A stretch of 64,000 bases of DNA from JBBROS01 sp963752225 (GTDB lineage: Bacteria; Pseudomonadota; Alphaproteobacteria; Acetobacterales; Acetobacteraceae): NCBI GenBank assembly GCA_963752225.1, contig CAVVXS010000007.1:186001-250000 (forward strand). The letters are read 5' to 3'. Positions within the stretch are counted from its first letter, which is position 1. Each line of letters opens with the position of its first letter. Of the stretch, positions 35,690 through 44,097 are shown piece after piece. A program made the position numbers and the translations under genes. The notes under the pieces are model-generated. The model made no database searches. It had not been told where the DNA came from and worked only from the letters and a program-made list of their open reading frames with translations.

Positions 35690-36202
35690 GTGATCCTGTC
35701 CATCGCTCGGCTGTTCCGCCGCCGTGTTGCCGCCGATCGCCGCGGCACCACGGCGCTGGAATTCGGGCTCATCTGCGGACCGCTGGTGGGCTTCATCGTG
35801 GGGCTGGTGTGTTTGAGCCTGCAGTTCCTAACCACCGCGGTGCTCGACCAAGTCGTGCTCGAGGCGGCCCGGCAAATGCAGCTCGGCACCCTCGCCGCTG
35901 GTACGACGGGGAACGGCGACGGAAACCTGCGTAGCTTTGTTTGCAACCGGATGGGCGGCTTGGCCGTGAGCTGCACCGCGCAGCTGAAGATCTACGTCAA
36001 TTCCGCCGCCTCGGTCTCTTCGATGTATCCGGTTCCCGCGGCGATGCCGGCCACGTTCAACCCGGGTATTTACAACGCCGCCCCCCCGTACACCCCGTAC
36101 ACGGTCGTGCAGGTCTCCTGCGTCAGCCCGTTTTCGGTGTGGTTGATCAGCCTGCCGGGCTTGGCGATCACCTCGACCGCGGTTTACCGGAGCTACCAGT
36201 GA
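35690..36202 (+). CDS. TadE-like pseudopilin, first
   Basis: A 170-aa protein with the TadE N-terminal pattern DRRGTTALEFGLICGPLVGFIVGLVCLSLQF: the R-R-G-x-x-A-x-E-F motif processed by prepilin peptidase, then a hydrophobic helix. The mature domain has two or three cysteines (FVCNRMGG, SCTAQ, VSCVSP) likely paired outside the membrane. GTG start 7 nt after the TadG-like gene. Its TGA overlaps the ATG of the next gene (TGATG), so the two are coupled. Confidence 0.83.
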   Translation: MILSIARLFRRRVAADRRGTTALEFGLICGPLVGFIVGLVCLSLQFLTTAVLDQVVLEAARQMQLGTLAAGTTGNGDGNLRSFVCNRMGGLAVSCTAQLKIYVNSAASVSSMYPVPAAMPATFNPGIYNAAPPYTPYTVVQVSCVSPFSVWLISLPGLAITSTAVYRSYQ

Positions 36203-36789
36203 TGTCGGTGTCGCGCTTGCTTTGGTCCGACCGCCGCGGCGTGGCGGCGCTTGAATTCGCGCTCATGGCTCCGGTGCTGGTCCTGACGCTGCTGTTCGGG
36301 ACGGTCGAGATTGCCCGGGCGGTCCGTGCCGCGACGCTGTTGAACATCGCATCGAGCTCGACCGCGCAGATGGTGGGCCAGATGACGGACCTGACCAGCA
36401 CGTCGCTCAGCGACGTTTGCAAGGCGTCCGCCCTGCTGATGAACCGGTTCAACGCCGCCAATGCGGCGACATCGCCGCCGTTGGCGCTGTCGATCGCCTA
36501 CGTCACCGCCAAGGGCAAAACCAATCCCAACGACACCACCTACGTGGCCACGCTGAACTGGCGCACCGACACCGCCTGTGCGGGAACCACCGGGACCATG
36601 TCCACCGACCCGGTCACGGCGGCCAGCCCTTTGCTGACGCGGACCGGTGACAAGGTCGTCGTCGTGCAGGCCAACTACGCCTACACGCCGTTGTTCACGT
36701 CGTTCCTTTCGACGAAGCTTGGAACGACGTTCAGCCGCGCCAACTACGCACCCGGCCTGTTCACGACCATCGTCTGCACCGGCTGCTGA
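36202..36789 (+). CDS. TadE-like pseudopilin, second
   Basis: A 195-aa protein with the same N-terminal motif (DRRGVAALEFALMAPVLVLTLLFGTVEIAR), a prepilin-type cleavage region and membrane helix. The rest is Thr- and Ala-rich with Cys near residues 70 and 130 and at the end (IVCTGC). The ATG sits in the stop of the preceding gene. Paired TadE proteins are usual in tad loci as minor pilins. The gene is followed by the convergent aroKB. Confidence 0.83.
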   Translation: MSVSRLLWSDRRGVAALEFALMAPVLVLTLLFGTVEIARAVRAATLLNIASSSTAQMVGQMTDLTSTSLSDVCKASALLMNRFNAANAATSPPLALSIAYVTAKGKTNPNDTTYVATLNWRTDTACAGTTGTMSTDPVTAASPLLTRTGDKVVVVQANYAYTPLFTSFLSTKLGTTFSRANYAPGLFTTIVCTGC

Positions 36790-36813
36790 GCGGGCGGCCG
36801 CAGCGCCGCTGCC

Positions 36814-38502
36814 TCACGCCTCCAACCCTTCCGCGCGCAGCAGGTCCACCACCGCCTGCTCCGGCACGTCGGGACTGGTGAAGGCTTGGCCGATGCCGCG
36901 GGCGAGCACGAAGTGCAGCCGGCCGTCGCGCATCTTCTTGTCGCGCTTCATGTGGCCGATCAGCCGGGCGGCGGAGAAGCGGCGGTTGAGCATACCGGGT
37001 TCGGACGGCAGGCCGACCGCCTCCAGATGCGCGGCCACCCGCGCGGCGTCCTCGGGCGTGCAATGGCCGAGCCGCTCGGACAAACGGAATGCCAGGCCCA
37101 GGCCCACGGCCACCGCCTCGCCGTGCAGCAGGCCGCCGCCGTAGCCGACCTCGGCCTCGAACGCATGGGCGAAGGTATGGCCGAGGTTCAGCAGGGCGCG
37201 GCCGTTGTTCGGCTTGTCCTCGCGCTCGTCGTCCCCCACCACCGACGCCTTGAATGCGCAGGCCCGCAGCACCGCCTCGGCGCGCGCATCGTGGTCGCCT
37301 TCGATCAGCGCCGGCGCGTTGGCTTCGCACCAATCGAAGAAGTCGGCGTCGCCGATCAGCCCGGCCTTGGCGACCTCGGCGTAGCCGGCGCGCAGCTCGC
37401 GCGGCGCCAGCGTGCCGAGCACGCCGGTATCGGCCAGCACCATGCGCGGCTGATGGAAGGCGCCGAGCAGGTTCTTGCCATGCGCGGTGTTGATCCCGGT
37501 CTTGCCGCCGACGCTGCTGTCGACCTGGCTCAGCAGGGTGGTCGGAACCTGGATGAACGGCAGCCCGCGCAGGGTCACGGCGGCGGCGAACCCGGCCAGG
37601 TCGCCGACGACCCCGCCGCCGAGCGCCACCACGGCGGTGCGCCGCTCGACACCAAGGTCCAACATCGCGGACGTCAGCCCGGTGAACCCGTCCAGGCTCT
37701 TCGACGCTTCGCCGGGGGCGACCACGACCGTGTCGGTGCGCACCCCGGTTTGCGCCAGGCCGTCGAGCAGCGCCGGCAGATGCAGGGCGGCCACGGTCTC
37801 GTCCGTTACCACCACGGCCCGCTTCTGCGGCAGCACCGGCGCCAGCAGCGCGCCGGCGCGGGGCAGCAGGTTGTCGCCGACCACCACGTCGTAGGCGGTG
37901 CTGCTGAGCGTCACCGCCAGGCGCCGCGGCGGGTGCCAGGCGTGCAGCGCATCCAGCACCTTCGTCGTGGTGTGGTCGGGCGATTCGTCGCCGCAATCGA
38001 CCACCAAGTCGGCCTCGGCGTAGGTCGGATGCCGGCGCTCCATCAGCCCGGCCAGGATCTCCGCCGGGTCGCCGTCCTGCAGCAGCGGCCGGTTGTTGCG
38101 GGTCGAAACCCGGCGCACCAGCGTCTGCAGCCGAACCCGCAGCCAGACCGACACCCCGTCGGCGCGGATCGCGTCGCGGGTCTGCGGGTCCATGAAGGCG
38201 CCGCCGCCGGTTGCCAGCACCAGCGGGTCGCCGGCCAGCAGCCGCCGGATCACCCGGCGCTCGCCGTCGCGGAAATCGCGCTCGCCGTAGCGGTTGAACA
38301 GCTCGGGAATGGTGCAGCCGGCCGCCAGCTCGATCTCGGCGTCGGCGTCGCGGAACGGCAGGCCGAGCCGGGCGGCGAGGCGCCGGCCGATGCTGGTCTT
38401 GCCGGCGCCCATCAGGCCGATCAGCACCAGGCTGCGGCCCTGCAGCGCCGGCGGCAGCTCCGACGCGGCCGCGGTGCGCAGGGCTGCGATGTTGCGTGTC
38501 AT
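36814..38502 (-). CDS. aroKB: Fused shikimate kinase / 3-dehydroquinate synthase
   Basis: A 562-aa bifunctional enzyme of the shikimate pathway. Residues about 24-185 are shikimate kinase (AroK), with the P-loop GLMGAGKTSIGRRLA, DADAEIE and ATGGGAFMD. Residues about 195-562 are dehydroquinate synthase (AroB), with PGEASKSLDGF, ALGGGVVGDLAGFAAA, PTTLLSQVDSSVGGKTGIN and LNLGHTFAHAFE carrying metal-binding residues. The frame is continuous through the linker WHPPRRLAVTL, so the fusion is real rather than a stop misread. The two activities are not sequential (steps 2 and 5). ATG 38502 was chosen; the frame is open to 38637 without similarity. aroA lies 30 kb away. Confidence 0.93.
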   Translation of the reverse strand: MTRNIAALRTAAASELPPALQGRSLVLIGLMGAGKTSIGRRLAARLGLPFRDADAEIELAAGCTIPELFNRYGERDFRDGERRVIRRLLAGDPLVLATGGGAFMDPQTRDAIRADGVSVWLRVRLQTLVRRVSTRNNRPLLQDGDPAEILAGLMERRHPTYAEADLVVDCGDESPDHTTTKVLDALHAWHPPRRLAVTLSSTAYDVVVGDNLLPRAGALLAPVLPQKRAVVVTDETVAALHLPALLDGLAQTGVRTDTVVVAPGEASKSLDGFTGLTSAMLDLGVERRTAVVALGGGVVGDLAGFAAAVTLRGLPFIQVPTTLLSQVDSSVGGKTGINTAHGKNLLGAFHQPRMVLADTGVLGTLAPRELRAGYAEVAKAGLIGDADFFDWCEANAPALIEGDHDARAEAVLRACAFKASVVGDDEREDKPNNGRALLNLGHTFAHAFEAEVGYGGGLLHGEAVAVGLGLAFRLSERLGHCTPEDAARVAAHLEAVGLPSEPGMLNRRFSAARLIGHMKRDKKMRDGRLHFVLARGIGQAFTSPDVPEQAVVDLLRAEGLEA

Positions 38503-38550
38503 GGTGCACAAGGCTAGCACAGGCACGGACGTGTCGGCCAAGGGTGGTGG

Positions 38551-38694
38551 ATGAATCGAGTCGTGATCGCCGTGGTCGGGGCGGTGCTGTTGCTGGGCGT
38601 GATCGGCTTGGTCGTGCTGGGCGCGTTCCCGCCGCATCCGCGGACCGAACAGGTGCAGCGCGTGCTGCCGAACGACCAGTTCCAGCCGAAGTAG
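38551..38694 (+). CDS. Small single-span membrane protein
   Basis: A 47-aa protein missed by length filters. MNRVVIAVVGAVLLLGVIGLVVLGAF is one transmembrane helix; the tail PPHPRTEQVQRVLPNDQFQPK is polar. GGTGG precedes the ATG. It ends 5 nt before xerD and is divergent from aroKB by 48 nt. Similar short proteins occur between aroK/aroB and xerD in Rhodospirillales; function unknown. Confidence 0.72.
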   Translation: MNRVVIAVVGAVLLLGVIGLVVLGAFPPHPRTEQVQRVLPNDQFQPK

Positions 38695-38699
38695 CGTTC

Positions 38700-39587
38700 A
38701 TGGATCGCCACGAGGAAGCGTTTCTCGAAATGCTGGCGGCTGAGCGCGGCGCGGCGCGGAACACCATCGCCGCCTACGCCGCCGACCTCGCCGAGGCCGC
38801 CGCCTTCCTGCGCGGCCGCGGCGTAGCGCCGGCCGAGGCCACGAGCGAGCAGTTGCGCGCCTATCTCGGCAGCCTCGCCGCGACCGTGTCCGCCCGCACC
38901 GCGGCCCGGCGGCTGTCGTGCCTGCGCGGCTTCTACCGTTACCTTGCGCGCGAGAACGTGCGGCGCGACGACCCGAGCCTGCTGCTTGACGCGCCGCGCT
39001 TGCCTGTCACGCTGCCGCGGAACCTGCTCGAGGCCGAGGTCGAGCAGCTGATCGCTGCCGCGGCCGCTTACCCGCCGCCGCAAGGCGCGGTGGCGCGCGC
39101 GGCGCTCGAGTTGCTGTATGCGACCGGCTTGCGCGTGTCCGAGTTGTTGTCGCTGCAACGCGCCATGCTGACGCCGCGGTCGGACGTGCTGATCGTGCGC
39201 GGCAAGGGCGGGCGGGAGCGGATGGTGCTGGTGTCGCGTGCGGCCAAGGACGCGGTGGCGGCGCTGATCGCCACGGCCCCGGACAGCCGATTTGTGTTCG
39301 CCGGCCGCGACCCGCGGCAGGCCATGACCCGGCAAGGCCTGGCGCTGCTGCTGAAGCAAGTGGCGCTGGCCGCCGGGCTCGATCCGGCGCGGGTCAGCCC
39401 GCACGTGCTGCGCCACAGCTTCGCCAGCCACATGCTGGCCCGCGGCGCCGACCTGCGCAGCTTGCAGACCCTGCTCGGGCACGCCGACATCGCAACGACG
39501 CAGATCTACACCCACGTGCTGCACGAGCGGCTGGCCGAGCTGATGGCGCTGCATCACCCGCTGGCCAAGGCGCAGGCCGCGGATTAG
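38700..39587 (+). CDS. xerD: Tyrosine recombinase XerD
   Basis: A 295-aa tyrosine recombinase that, with XerC, resolves chromosome dimers at dif. The N-terminal SAM-like domain (RNTIAAYAADL) precedes the catalytic domain: Arg in YATGLRVSELL, Lys in GKGGRERMV, HVLRHSFASHML (H-x-x-R), GHADIATTQIYTH and the Tyr nucleophile. Length and location next to aroK/aroB and accA show it is the housekeeping XerD, not a phage integrase. No dif site was seen. Confidence 0.92.
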   Translation: MDRHEEAFLEMLAAERGAARNTIAAYAADLAEAAAFLRGRGVAPAEATSEQLRAYLGSLAATVSARTAARRLSCLRGFYRYLARENVRRDDPSLLLDAPRLPVTLPRNLLEAEVEQLIAAAAAYPPPQGAVARAALELLYATGLRVSELLSLQRAMLTPRSDVLIVRGKGGRERMVLVSRAAKDAVAALIATAPDSRFVFAGRDPRQAMTRQGLALLLKQVALAAGLDPARVSPHVLRHSFASHMLARGADLRSLQTLLGHADIATTQIYTHVLHERLAELMALHHPLAKAQAAD

Positions 39588-39663
39588 CGCCCCGTTGCCG
39601 CCCGGTGCGGCAAACGGGGGCCGCGGTGTTTCACTCCGGACGATTGCAGGCTAGACCCGGCCC

Positions 39664-40614
39664 ATGCGTCATTTCCTCGACTTCGAGCGGCCCGTGGCCG
39701 AGCTGGAAAGCAAGATCGAAGAACTCAGGGCGATGGGCGGCATCGACATCGAGACCGAGGTCTTGCAGCTCGAGGAGAAGGTCGAAAGCCAGATCCGGCA
39801 GGTCTATGGCAAGCTGACGCCGTGGCAGAAGACACAGGTGGCGCGGCACCCGGAACGGCCCAAGGCGCTGGCCTATGTCGCGGCGCTGATCACGGAATGG
39901 ACGCCGCTCGCGGGCGACCGGGCGTTCGCCGACGACGCCGCCGTCATCGGCGGGCTCGGGCGCTTCCGCGGCCGGCCGGTGGTGGTGCTGGGCACCGAGC
40001 GCGGCACCGACACGGAAAGCCGGGTCGCCCGCAACTTCGGCATGGCCAGGCCCGAAGGCTACCGCAAGGCGCGCCGCCTGATCGAGCTGGCCGGACGGTT
40101 CGGCCTGCCGCTGCTGAGCTTCGTCGACACGGCCGGCGCCTTTCCCGGCATCGACGCCGAAGCGCGCGGCCAGGCCGAGGCGATCGCCCGCTCGATCGAG
40201 GCCTGCCTCGAGGCGCCGGTGCCGCTCGTCGCCACCATCATCGGCGAGGGCGGCTCCGGCGGCGCCATCGCGCTCGCGGCCGGCGATCGGGTGCTGATGC
40301 TGGAACACTCCATCTATTCCGTCATCTCGCCCGAGGGCTGCGCCAGCATCTTGTGGCGCGACGCCGCGCAGGCGTCGACCGCGGCCGAGTCTCTGCGGCT
40401 GACGGCGCAGGACCTGCGCACCCTCGGCCTCGTGGACCGCATCGTGCCGGAGCCGCTCGGCGGCGCGCACCGCATGCCCGCCGTCGCCGTCGAGACCGTG
40501 GGCGACGCAGTCGAGGCGGCCCTGGCGCCGTTGCTGGACCTCACCCCGGCGGCGTTGCTGGATGCCAGGCGGGAGAAGTTCCTGGCCATGGGGCGGGACG
40601 CGGCCGCGCTGTGA
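39664..40614 (+). CDS. accA: Acetyl-CoA carboxylase carboxyltransferase subunit alpha
   Basis: With AccD (not in window) transfers CO2 from biotin to acetyl-CoA in fatty-acid synthesis. The 316 aa begin MRHFLDFERPVAELESKIEE, have GRPVVVLGTERG, NFGMARPEGYRKA, FVDTAGAFPGIDAEARGQAEAIA and IGEGGSGGAIALAAGDRVLM, the oxyanion and CoA-binding parts. It starts 76 nt after xerD, the usual neighbour in this lineage. Confidence 0.95.
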   Translation: MRHFLDFERPVAELESKIEELRAMGGIDIETEVLQLEEKVESQIRQVYGKLTPWQKTQVARHPERPKALAYVAALITEWTPLAGDRAFADDAAVIGGLGRFRGRPVVVLGTERGTDTESRVARNFGMARPEGYRKARRLIELAGRFGLPLLSFVDTAGAFPGIDAEARGQAEAIARSIEACLEAPVPLVATIIGEGGSGGAIALAAGDRVLMLEHSIYSVISPEGCASILWRDAAQASTAAESLRLTAQDLRTLGLVDRIVPEPLGGAHRMPAVAVETVGDAVEAALAPLLDLTPAALLDARREKFLAMGRDAAAL

Positions 40615-40679
40615 GGCAGGGCGCGCCGTGATGGCAGGCGGATTGCAAGGCCATCCACCCGCACCCGGAACCGAGCCCC

Positions 40680-42173
40680 ATGCCGCCTGACCAATCCGTG
40701 CCGATCGCCACCGCCGCCCCGGTGAGCCGCGGCCGGTTCTTCACCGTGTTCCCATCGATCGTGCTGCCGATGTTCCTGGCCTCGATCGACACCACCATCG
40801 TCGCGACCGCGCTGCCCGACATCGCGGCATCGCTCGGCGACGTGGAGCGGATTTCCTGGGTGGTGGTGTCGTATTTGATGGCCACCACCATCGCGGCGGC
40901 GGTTTACGGTCGGCTCGGCGATGCGCTGGGGCGCAAGCGGCTGCTGCTGGTGTCGCTCGCCGTGTTCATCGTCGCCTCGATCCTATGCGCAGTGTCACCG
41001 ACCTTGCTGTTCCTGGTCGGTGCGCGGGTTCTGCAAGGGATCGGCGGCGGCGGGCTGATGACCTTGTCGCAGGCGCTGGTGGGCGAAGTGGTGCCGGGGC
41101 GGGAGCGGGGCAAATACCAGGGCTACCTGGCCTCGGTGTTCATGGTGTCGAGCACGTTCGGGCCGGTCGCCGGCGGTTGGCTGACGCAGCATTTCGGCTG
41201 GGCGTCGGTGTTCTGGGTCAACGTGCCAGTGGGCGTGCTGGCGGCGGTGCTGGCCGTGCGCCTGCCGGCCCGGCCCGGCACCGGCGGCCGGCGGTTCGAT
41301 TGGCTCGGGCTATGCCTGTTCACGGGCTTCGTGGTGCCGCTGCTGCTGGCGCTCGAGCAGGCGCAGCGCATCTCCTTGGCGGGGCTACCGGGCATCCTGC
41401 TCTGGGCCGGCCTCGCCGGGCTGGCGCTGTGGCTGCTGTTGCGGCAGGAGCGGCGCTCGAGCTATCCGCTGATCCCGGTGAACCTGCTGCGGCAAGCCTC
41501 GATCTGGCGCGCCGACGCGATGGGCGCCTGCGTCGGGGCGACGATCGTCGGCAGCGTCACGTTCATGCCGATCTACTTGCAGGTGGTGCGGGGCGCCGAT
41601 CCGGCCCGGGTCGGGCTGCTGATGCTGCCGTTGACGGCCGGCATCGCGGTCGGTTCGCTGATCACCGGCAAGCTGATCAGCAAGACGGGACGGACGGCCG
41701 TGTTTCCCTCGTTCGGCCAAGCAAGCGTCACGGCCTGTCTGCTGTTCCTGGCGCTTGGCGCGTCCTGGCTGCCGACAGAGCGGTTGCCCTGGCTGTTCCT
41801 GCTGCTGTCAATGTCGATTGGCACGACGATGCCGGTGGTGCAGATCACGGTGCAGACGGTAGCCGGGTCGAAGAACCTCGGCGCGGCCTCAGCGTCGGTG
41901 CAATTCACCCGTTCCATCGGCGCGGCGCTCGGCACGGCCCTGGTCGGCGCGGTGCTGTTCGCCGTGCTGTCGCTCCGCAGCCCCGAAACCGCCCGGCTGT
42001 TCGCCGACGTGGTGGAGCGCGGCCCGTCAGTCCTGGCCGGCTTGTCGCTCGGCGCACGGACCGGGCTGGGCGTGGAAATTGCCGGGGCGTTCCGGGCGGC
42101 GTTCCTGACGATCGCCTGCTTCAGCGCGGCGGCAATGCTGCTGGCGTGGACCTTGCCGGTGCGGCGGATCTGA
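40680..42173 (+). CDS. DHA2-family MFS efflux pump
   Basis: A 497-aa transporter with about 14 hydrophobic segments, the EmrB/QacA drug:H+ antiporter layout. LASIDTTIVATALPDIA in helix 1 is the family motif with its conserved Asp; GRLGDALGRKRLLL is motif A; GPVAGGWLTQHFGW is motif C, typical of antiporters. Substrate unknown. No emrA-type adaptor or TetR gene is adjacent, so it may work alone. The gene converges on cysI. Confidence 0.88.
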   Translation: MPPDQSVPIATAAPVSRGRFFTVFPSIVLPMFLASIDTTIVATALPDIAASLGDVERISWVVVSYLMATTIAAAVYGRLGDALGRKRLLLVSLAVFIVASILCAVSPTLLFLVGARVLQGIGGGGLMTLSQALVGEVVPGRERGKYQGYLASVFMVSSTFGPVAGGWLTQHFGWASVFWVNVPVGVLAAVLAVRLPARPGTGGRRFDWLGLCLFTGFVVPLLLALEQAQRISLAGLPGILLWAGLAGLALWLLLRQERRSSYPLIPVNLLRQASIWRADAMGACVGATIVGSVTFMPIYLQVVRGADPARVGLLMLPLTAGIAVGSLITGKLISKTGRTAVFPSFGQASVTACLLFLALGASWLPTERLPWLFLLLSMSIGTTMPVVQITVQTVAGSKNLGAASASVQFTRSIGAALGTALVGAVLFAVLSLRSPETARLFADVVERGPSVLAGLSLGARTGLGVEIAGAFRAAFLTIACFSAAAMLLAWTLPVRRI

Positions 42174-42193
42174 CCGCCCGCCGCTTCCGGGTG

Positions 42194-42394
42194 TTAGAGA
42201 ACCAAGCCGAACAACTCGCACGCGGCGACGATCGCCACCACGATGCCGAGCACCTGGATGGCCGACAACCCCCACTCGCGATCCGGCAGCGTGTCCGGCC
42301 CGCTCCGGCCCGGCTCGGGCGCGGTGTTCGACACGCCTCGGCGTCCCGTATCGGACGGCTGGAACCCGAACACGGCGGCGGTGCGAATGCTCAT
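42194..42394 (-). CDS. Small membrane protein coupled to cysI
   Basis: A 66-aa protein. The first 40 residues are polar, then LSAIQVLGIVVAIVAACELFGLVL forms one C-terminal membrane helix, suggesting tail-anchoring. The ATG overlaps the cysI TGA (ATGA), and AGGAG lies 9 nt upstream. The pairing with cysJI suggests a link to sulfite reductase or its membrane attachment, but no family is recognised. Confidence 0.65.
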   Translation of the reverse strand: MSIRTAAVFGFQPSDTGRRGVSNTAPEPGRSGPDTLPDREWGLSAIQVLGIVVAIVAACELFGLVL

Positions 42395-44097
42395 GCGGCG
42401 TCTCCTGTCAGGGCAGGGTCGAGATCGAGGTGGAAGCGGTTGCCGGCGGTCGTCGCCTGCACATGGCCGGCGCGAATGACCCAGTCGCCGAACGTCTCGC
42501 CGTCGTCGCGCTCCCGCGCATGCTGGTGAAGCAACGGGGTCAGCGCCGCCACGATGCCGTCATGGTCCAGGTCGCGCCGGTACAGCTTGTTGAGCCGCGT
42601 GCCGTCATGGGCGGCGCCGAGGTAGAGGTTGTAGCGGCCCGGTCCGCGGCCCACGAGCCCGATCTCGGCCAAGTAGGGGCGGGCGCAGCCGTTGGGGCAA
42701 CCGGTCATGCGCATGACGATGTTGGCGTCGGCAATCCCGGCGTCCACCATGACGCCCTCGATCTCGCCCAACAGGCTCGGCATGTAGCGCTCGCTTTCGG
42801 CAAGGGCGAGGCCGCAGGTCGGCAGCGCCGTGCAGGCGATCGCAGCCTGGCGCAGCACCGACGGCAGGGTGTCGAGCCCGTGCTCGGCCAGCAACGCTTC
42901 GATCGCCGGCCGGTCCTGCACTCCGGCGAGAAGCATGTTCTGGTTCGCGGTGATGATGAACGATCCCCCGTGCACGGCGGCAATCGCCTTCAGGCCGCTC
43001 ATGACCCGGCGTCCCCCGGCATCGTGAATGCGCCCGTTCTCGATCCAGAGGCCGAAATGGTCGAGCCCGCCCGCCTGATACCAGCCCAGCCTGTCGCCGG
43101 TATGCGTGAACGTCGCACCGCGATGCGCGGCGAGCGGAAAGTCGAGCCGCGATTGCACGTCGGCGCGGAACGCTTCGAGCCCCATGCGCTCGACCGTGTA
43201 TTTCAGGCGGGCGTTCTTGCGCACGGCGCGGTTGCCGTGGTCGCGCTGGGTCATCAGTATCGCCGCCGCCGTGCGCACCGCCTGCTCCGGGGTCACGAAG
43301 GCGAACCAGTCGGCGGTGCGGGGGAAGGTGTCGGTTTCGCCATGGGTCATGCCCATGCCGCCGCCGATCGTCACGTCATAGCCCTCGATCACGCCGTCCT
43401 TCTCATGGACGATGAAGCCGATGTCGTGGGCGAACAGGTCCACGTCGTTGTGCGGCGGCACGGCGACCACGATCTTGAACTTGCGCGGCAAATAGGTGGG
43501 GCCGAACATCGGCTCCTCCTCGGCGGGGCCGCCCGCGACCAACTCCTCACCGACCCAGATTTCGTGCCAGGCGCGGGTCTTCGGCAGCAGGTCGTTGCTA
43601 AGCTCGCGCGCGAGATTGAGCGCGGCAGCGTGCGCGGGACCCTCGTACGGGTTCACGGTTGCCATGACGTTGCGGTTCACGTCACCGCAGGCGGCAATAG
43701 TGTCGAGCAGCGCCTTGTGCACCGCCTGCAGCGCCGGGCGCAGGTTCGACTTGATGATGCCGTGGAACTGGATGGTCTCGCGCGTCGTGAGCTTGATCGT
43801 GCCGTTGCCGCGCTCACGGCCGATCTCGTTCAGTTGCAGCCATTGCTGCGGCGTGATCTGGCCGCCAGGGATGCGCAGCCGGGCCATGAAGCTGTAGGCC
43901 GGCTCCATCCGGGTGCGGCCGCGCTCCGGGCGCAGGTCGCGGTCGTCCTGCTGGTAGATGCCGTGGAATTTCGTCAGCTGCGTGTCGTCGTCGTCGATCG
44001 CGCCGGTCTGCGGGACGAGCAAGCCTTCGCTGATGCCGCCGCGCAGCATCTTGCTGCGGGCCTTGATGTCCTCGTTCTTGGAAAGCTGGTCGGCCAT
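42391..44097 (-). CDS. cysI: Sulfite reductase hemoprotein, beta subunit
   Basis: Reduces sulfite to sulfide with six electrons from CysJ. The 568 aa contain two sulfite/nitrite reductase repeats; RARTRMEPAYSFMARLRIPGG opens the first, and the cysteines for the 4Fe-4S/siroheme pair are in CTALPTCGLAL (C-x5-C) and CPNGCARPYLAE (C-x3-C). ATG 44097 shares one base with the cysJ stop (TAATG). An upstream open extension to 44244 overlaps cysJ and is not used. Sulfide feeds MetZ and cysteine synthesis. Confidence 0.94.
   Translation of the reverse strand: MADQLSKNEDIKARSKMLRGGISEGLLVPQTGAIDDDDTQLTKFHGIYQQDDRDLRPERGRTRMEPAYSFMARLRIPGGQITPQQWLQLNEIGRERGNGTIKLTTRETIQFHGIIKSNLRPALQAVHKALLDTIAACGDVNRNVMATVNPYEGPAHAAALNLARELSNDLLPKTRAWHEIWVGEELVAGGPAEEEPMFGPTYLPRKFKIVVAVPPHNDVDLFAHDIGFIVHEKDGVIEGYDVTIGGGMGMTHGETDTFPRTADWFAFVTPEQAVRTAAAILMTQRDHGNRAVRKNARLKYTVERMGLEAFRADVQSRLDFPLAAHRGATFTHTGDRLGWYQAGGLDHFGLWIENGRIHDAGGRRVMSGLKAIAAVHGGSFIITANQNMLLAGVQDRPAIEALLAEHGLDTLPSVLRQAAIACTALPTCGLALAESERYMPSLLGEIEGVMVDAGIADANIVMRMTGCPNGCARPYLAEIGLVGRGPGRYNLYLGAAHDGTRLNKLYRRDLDHDGIVAALTPLLHQHARERDDGETFGDWVIRAGHVQATTAGNRFHLDLDPALTGDAA

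Noticed and set aside
36814..38502. Separate aroK and aroB genes with an overlooked stop
   Set aside because: The frame is continuous through the linker, and no stop or start with a ribosome site lies between the domains.
38700..39587. xerD considered as a phage or island integrase
   Set aside because: Its neighbours are aroKB and accA, no att repeats or other mobile genes were seen, and its length and motifs fit housekeeping XerD.
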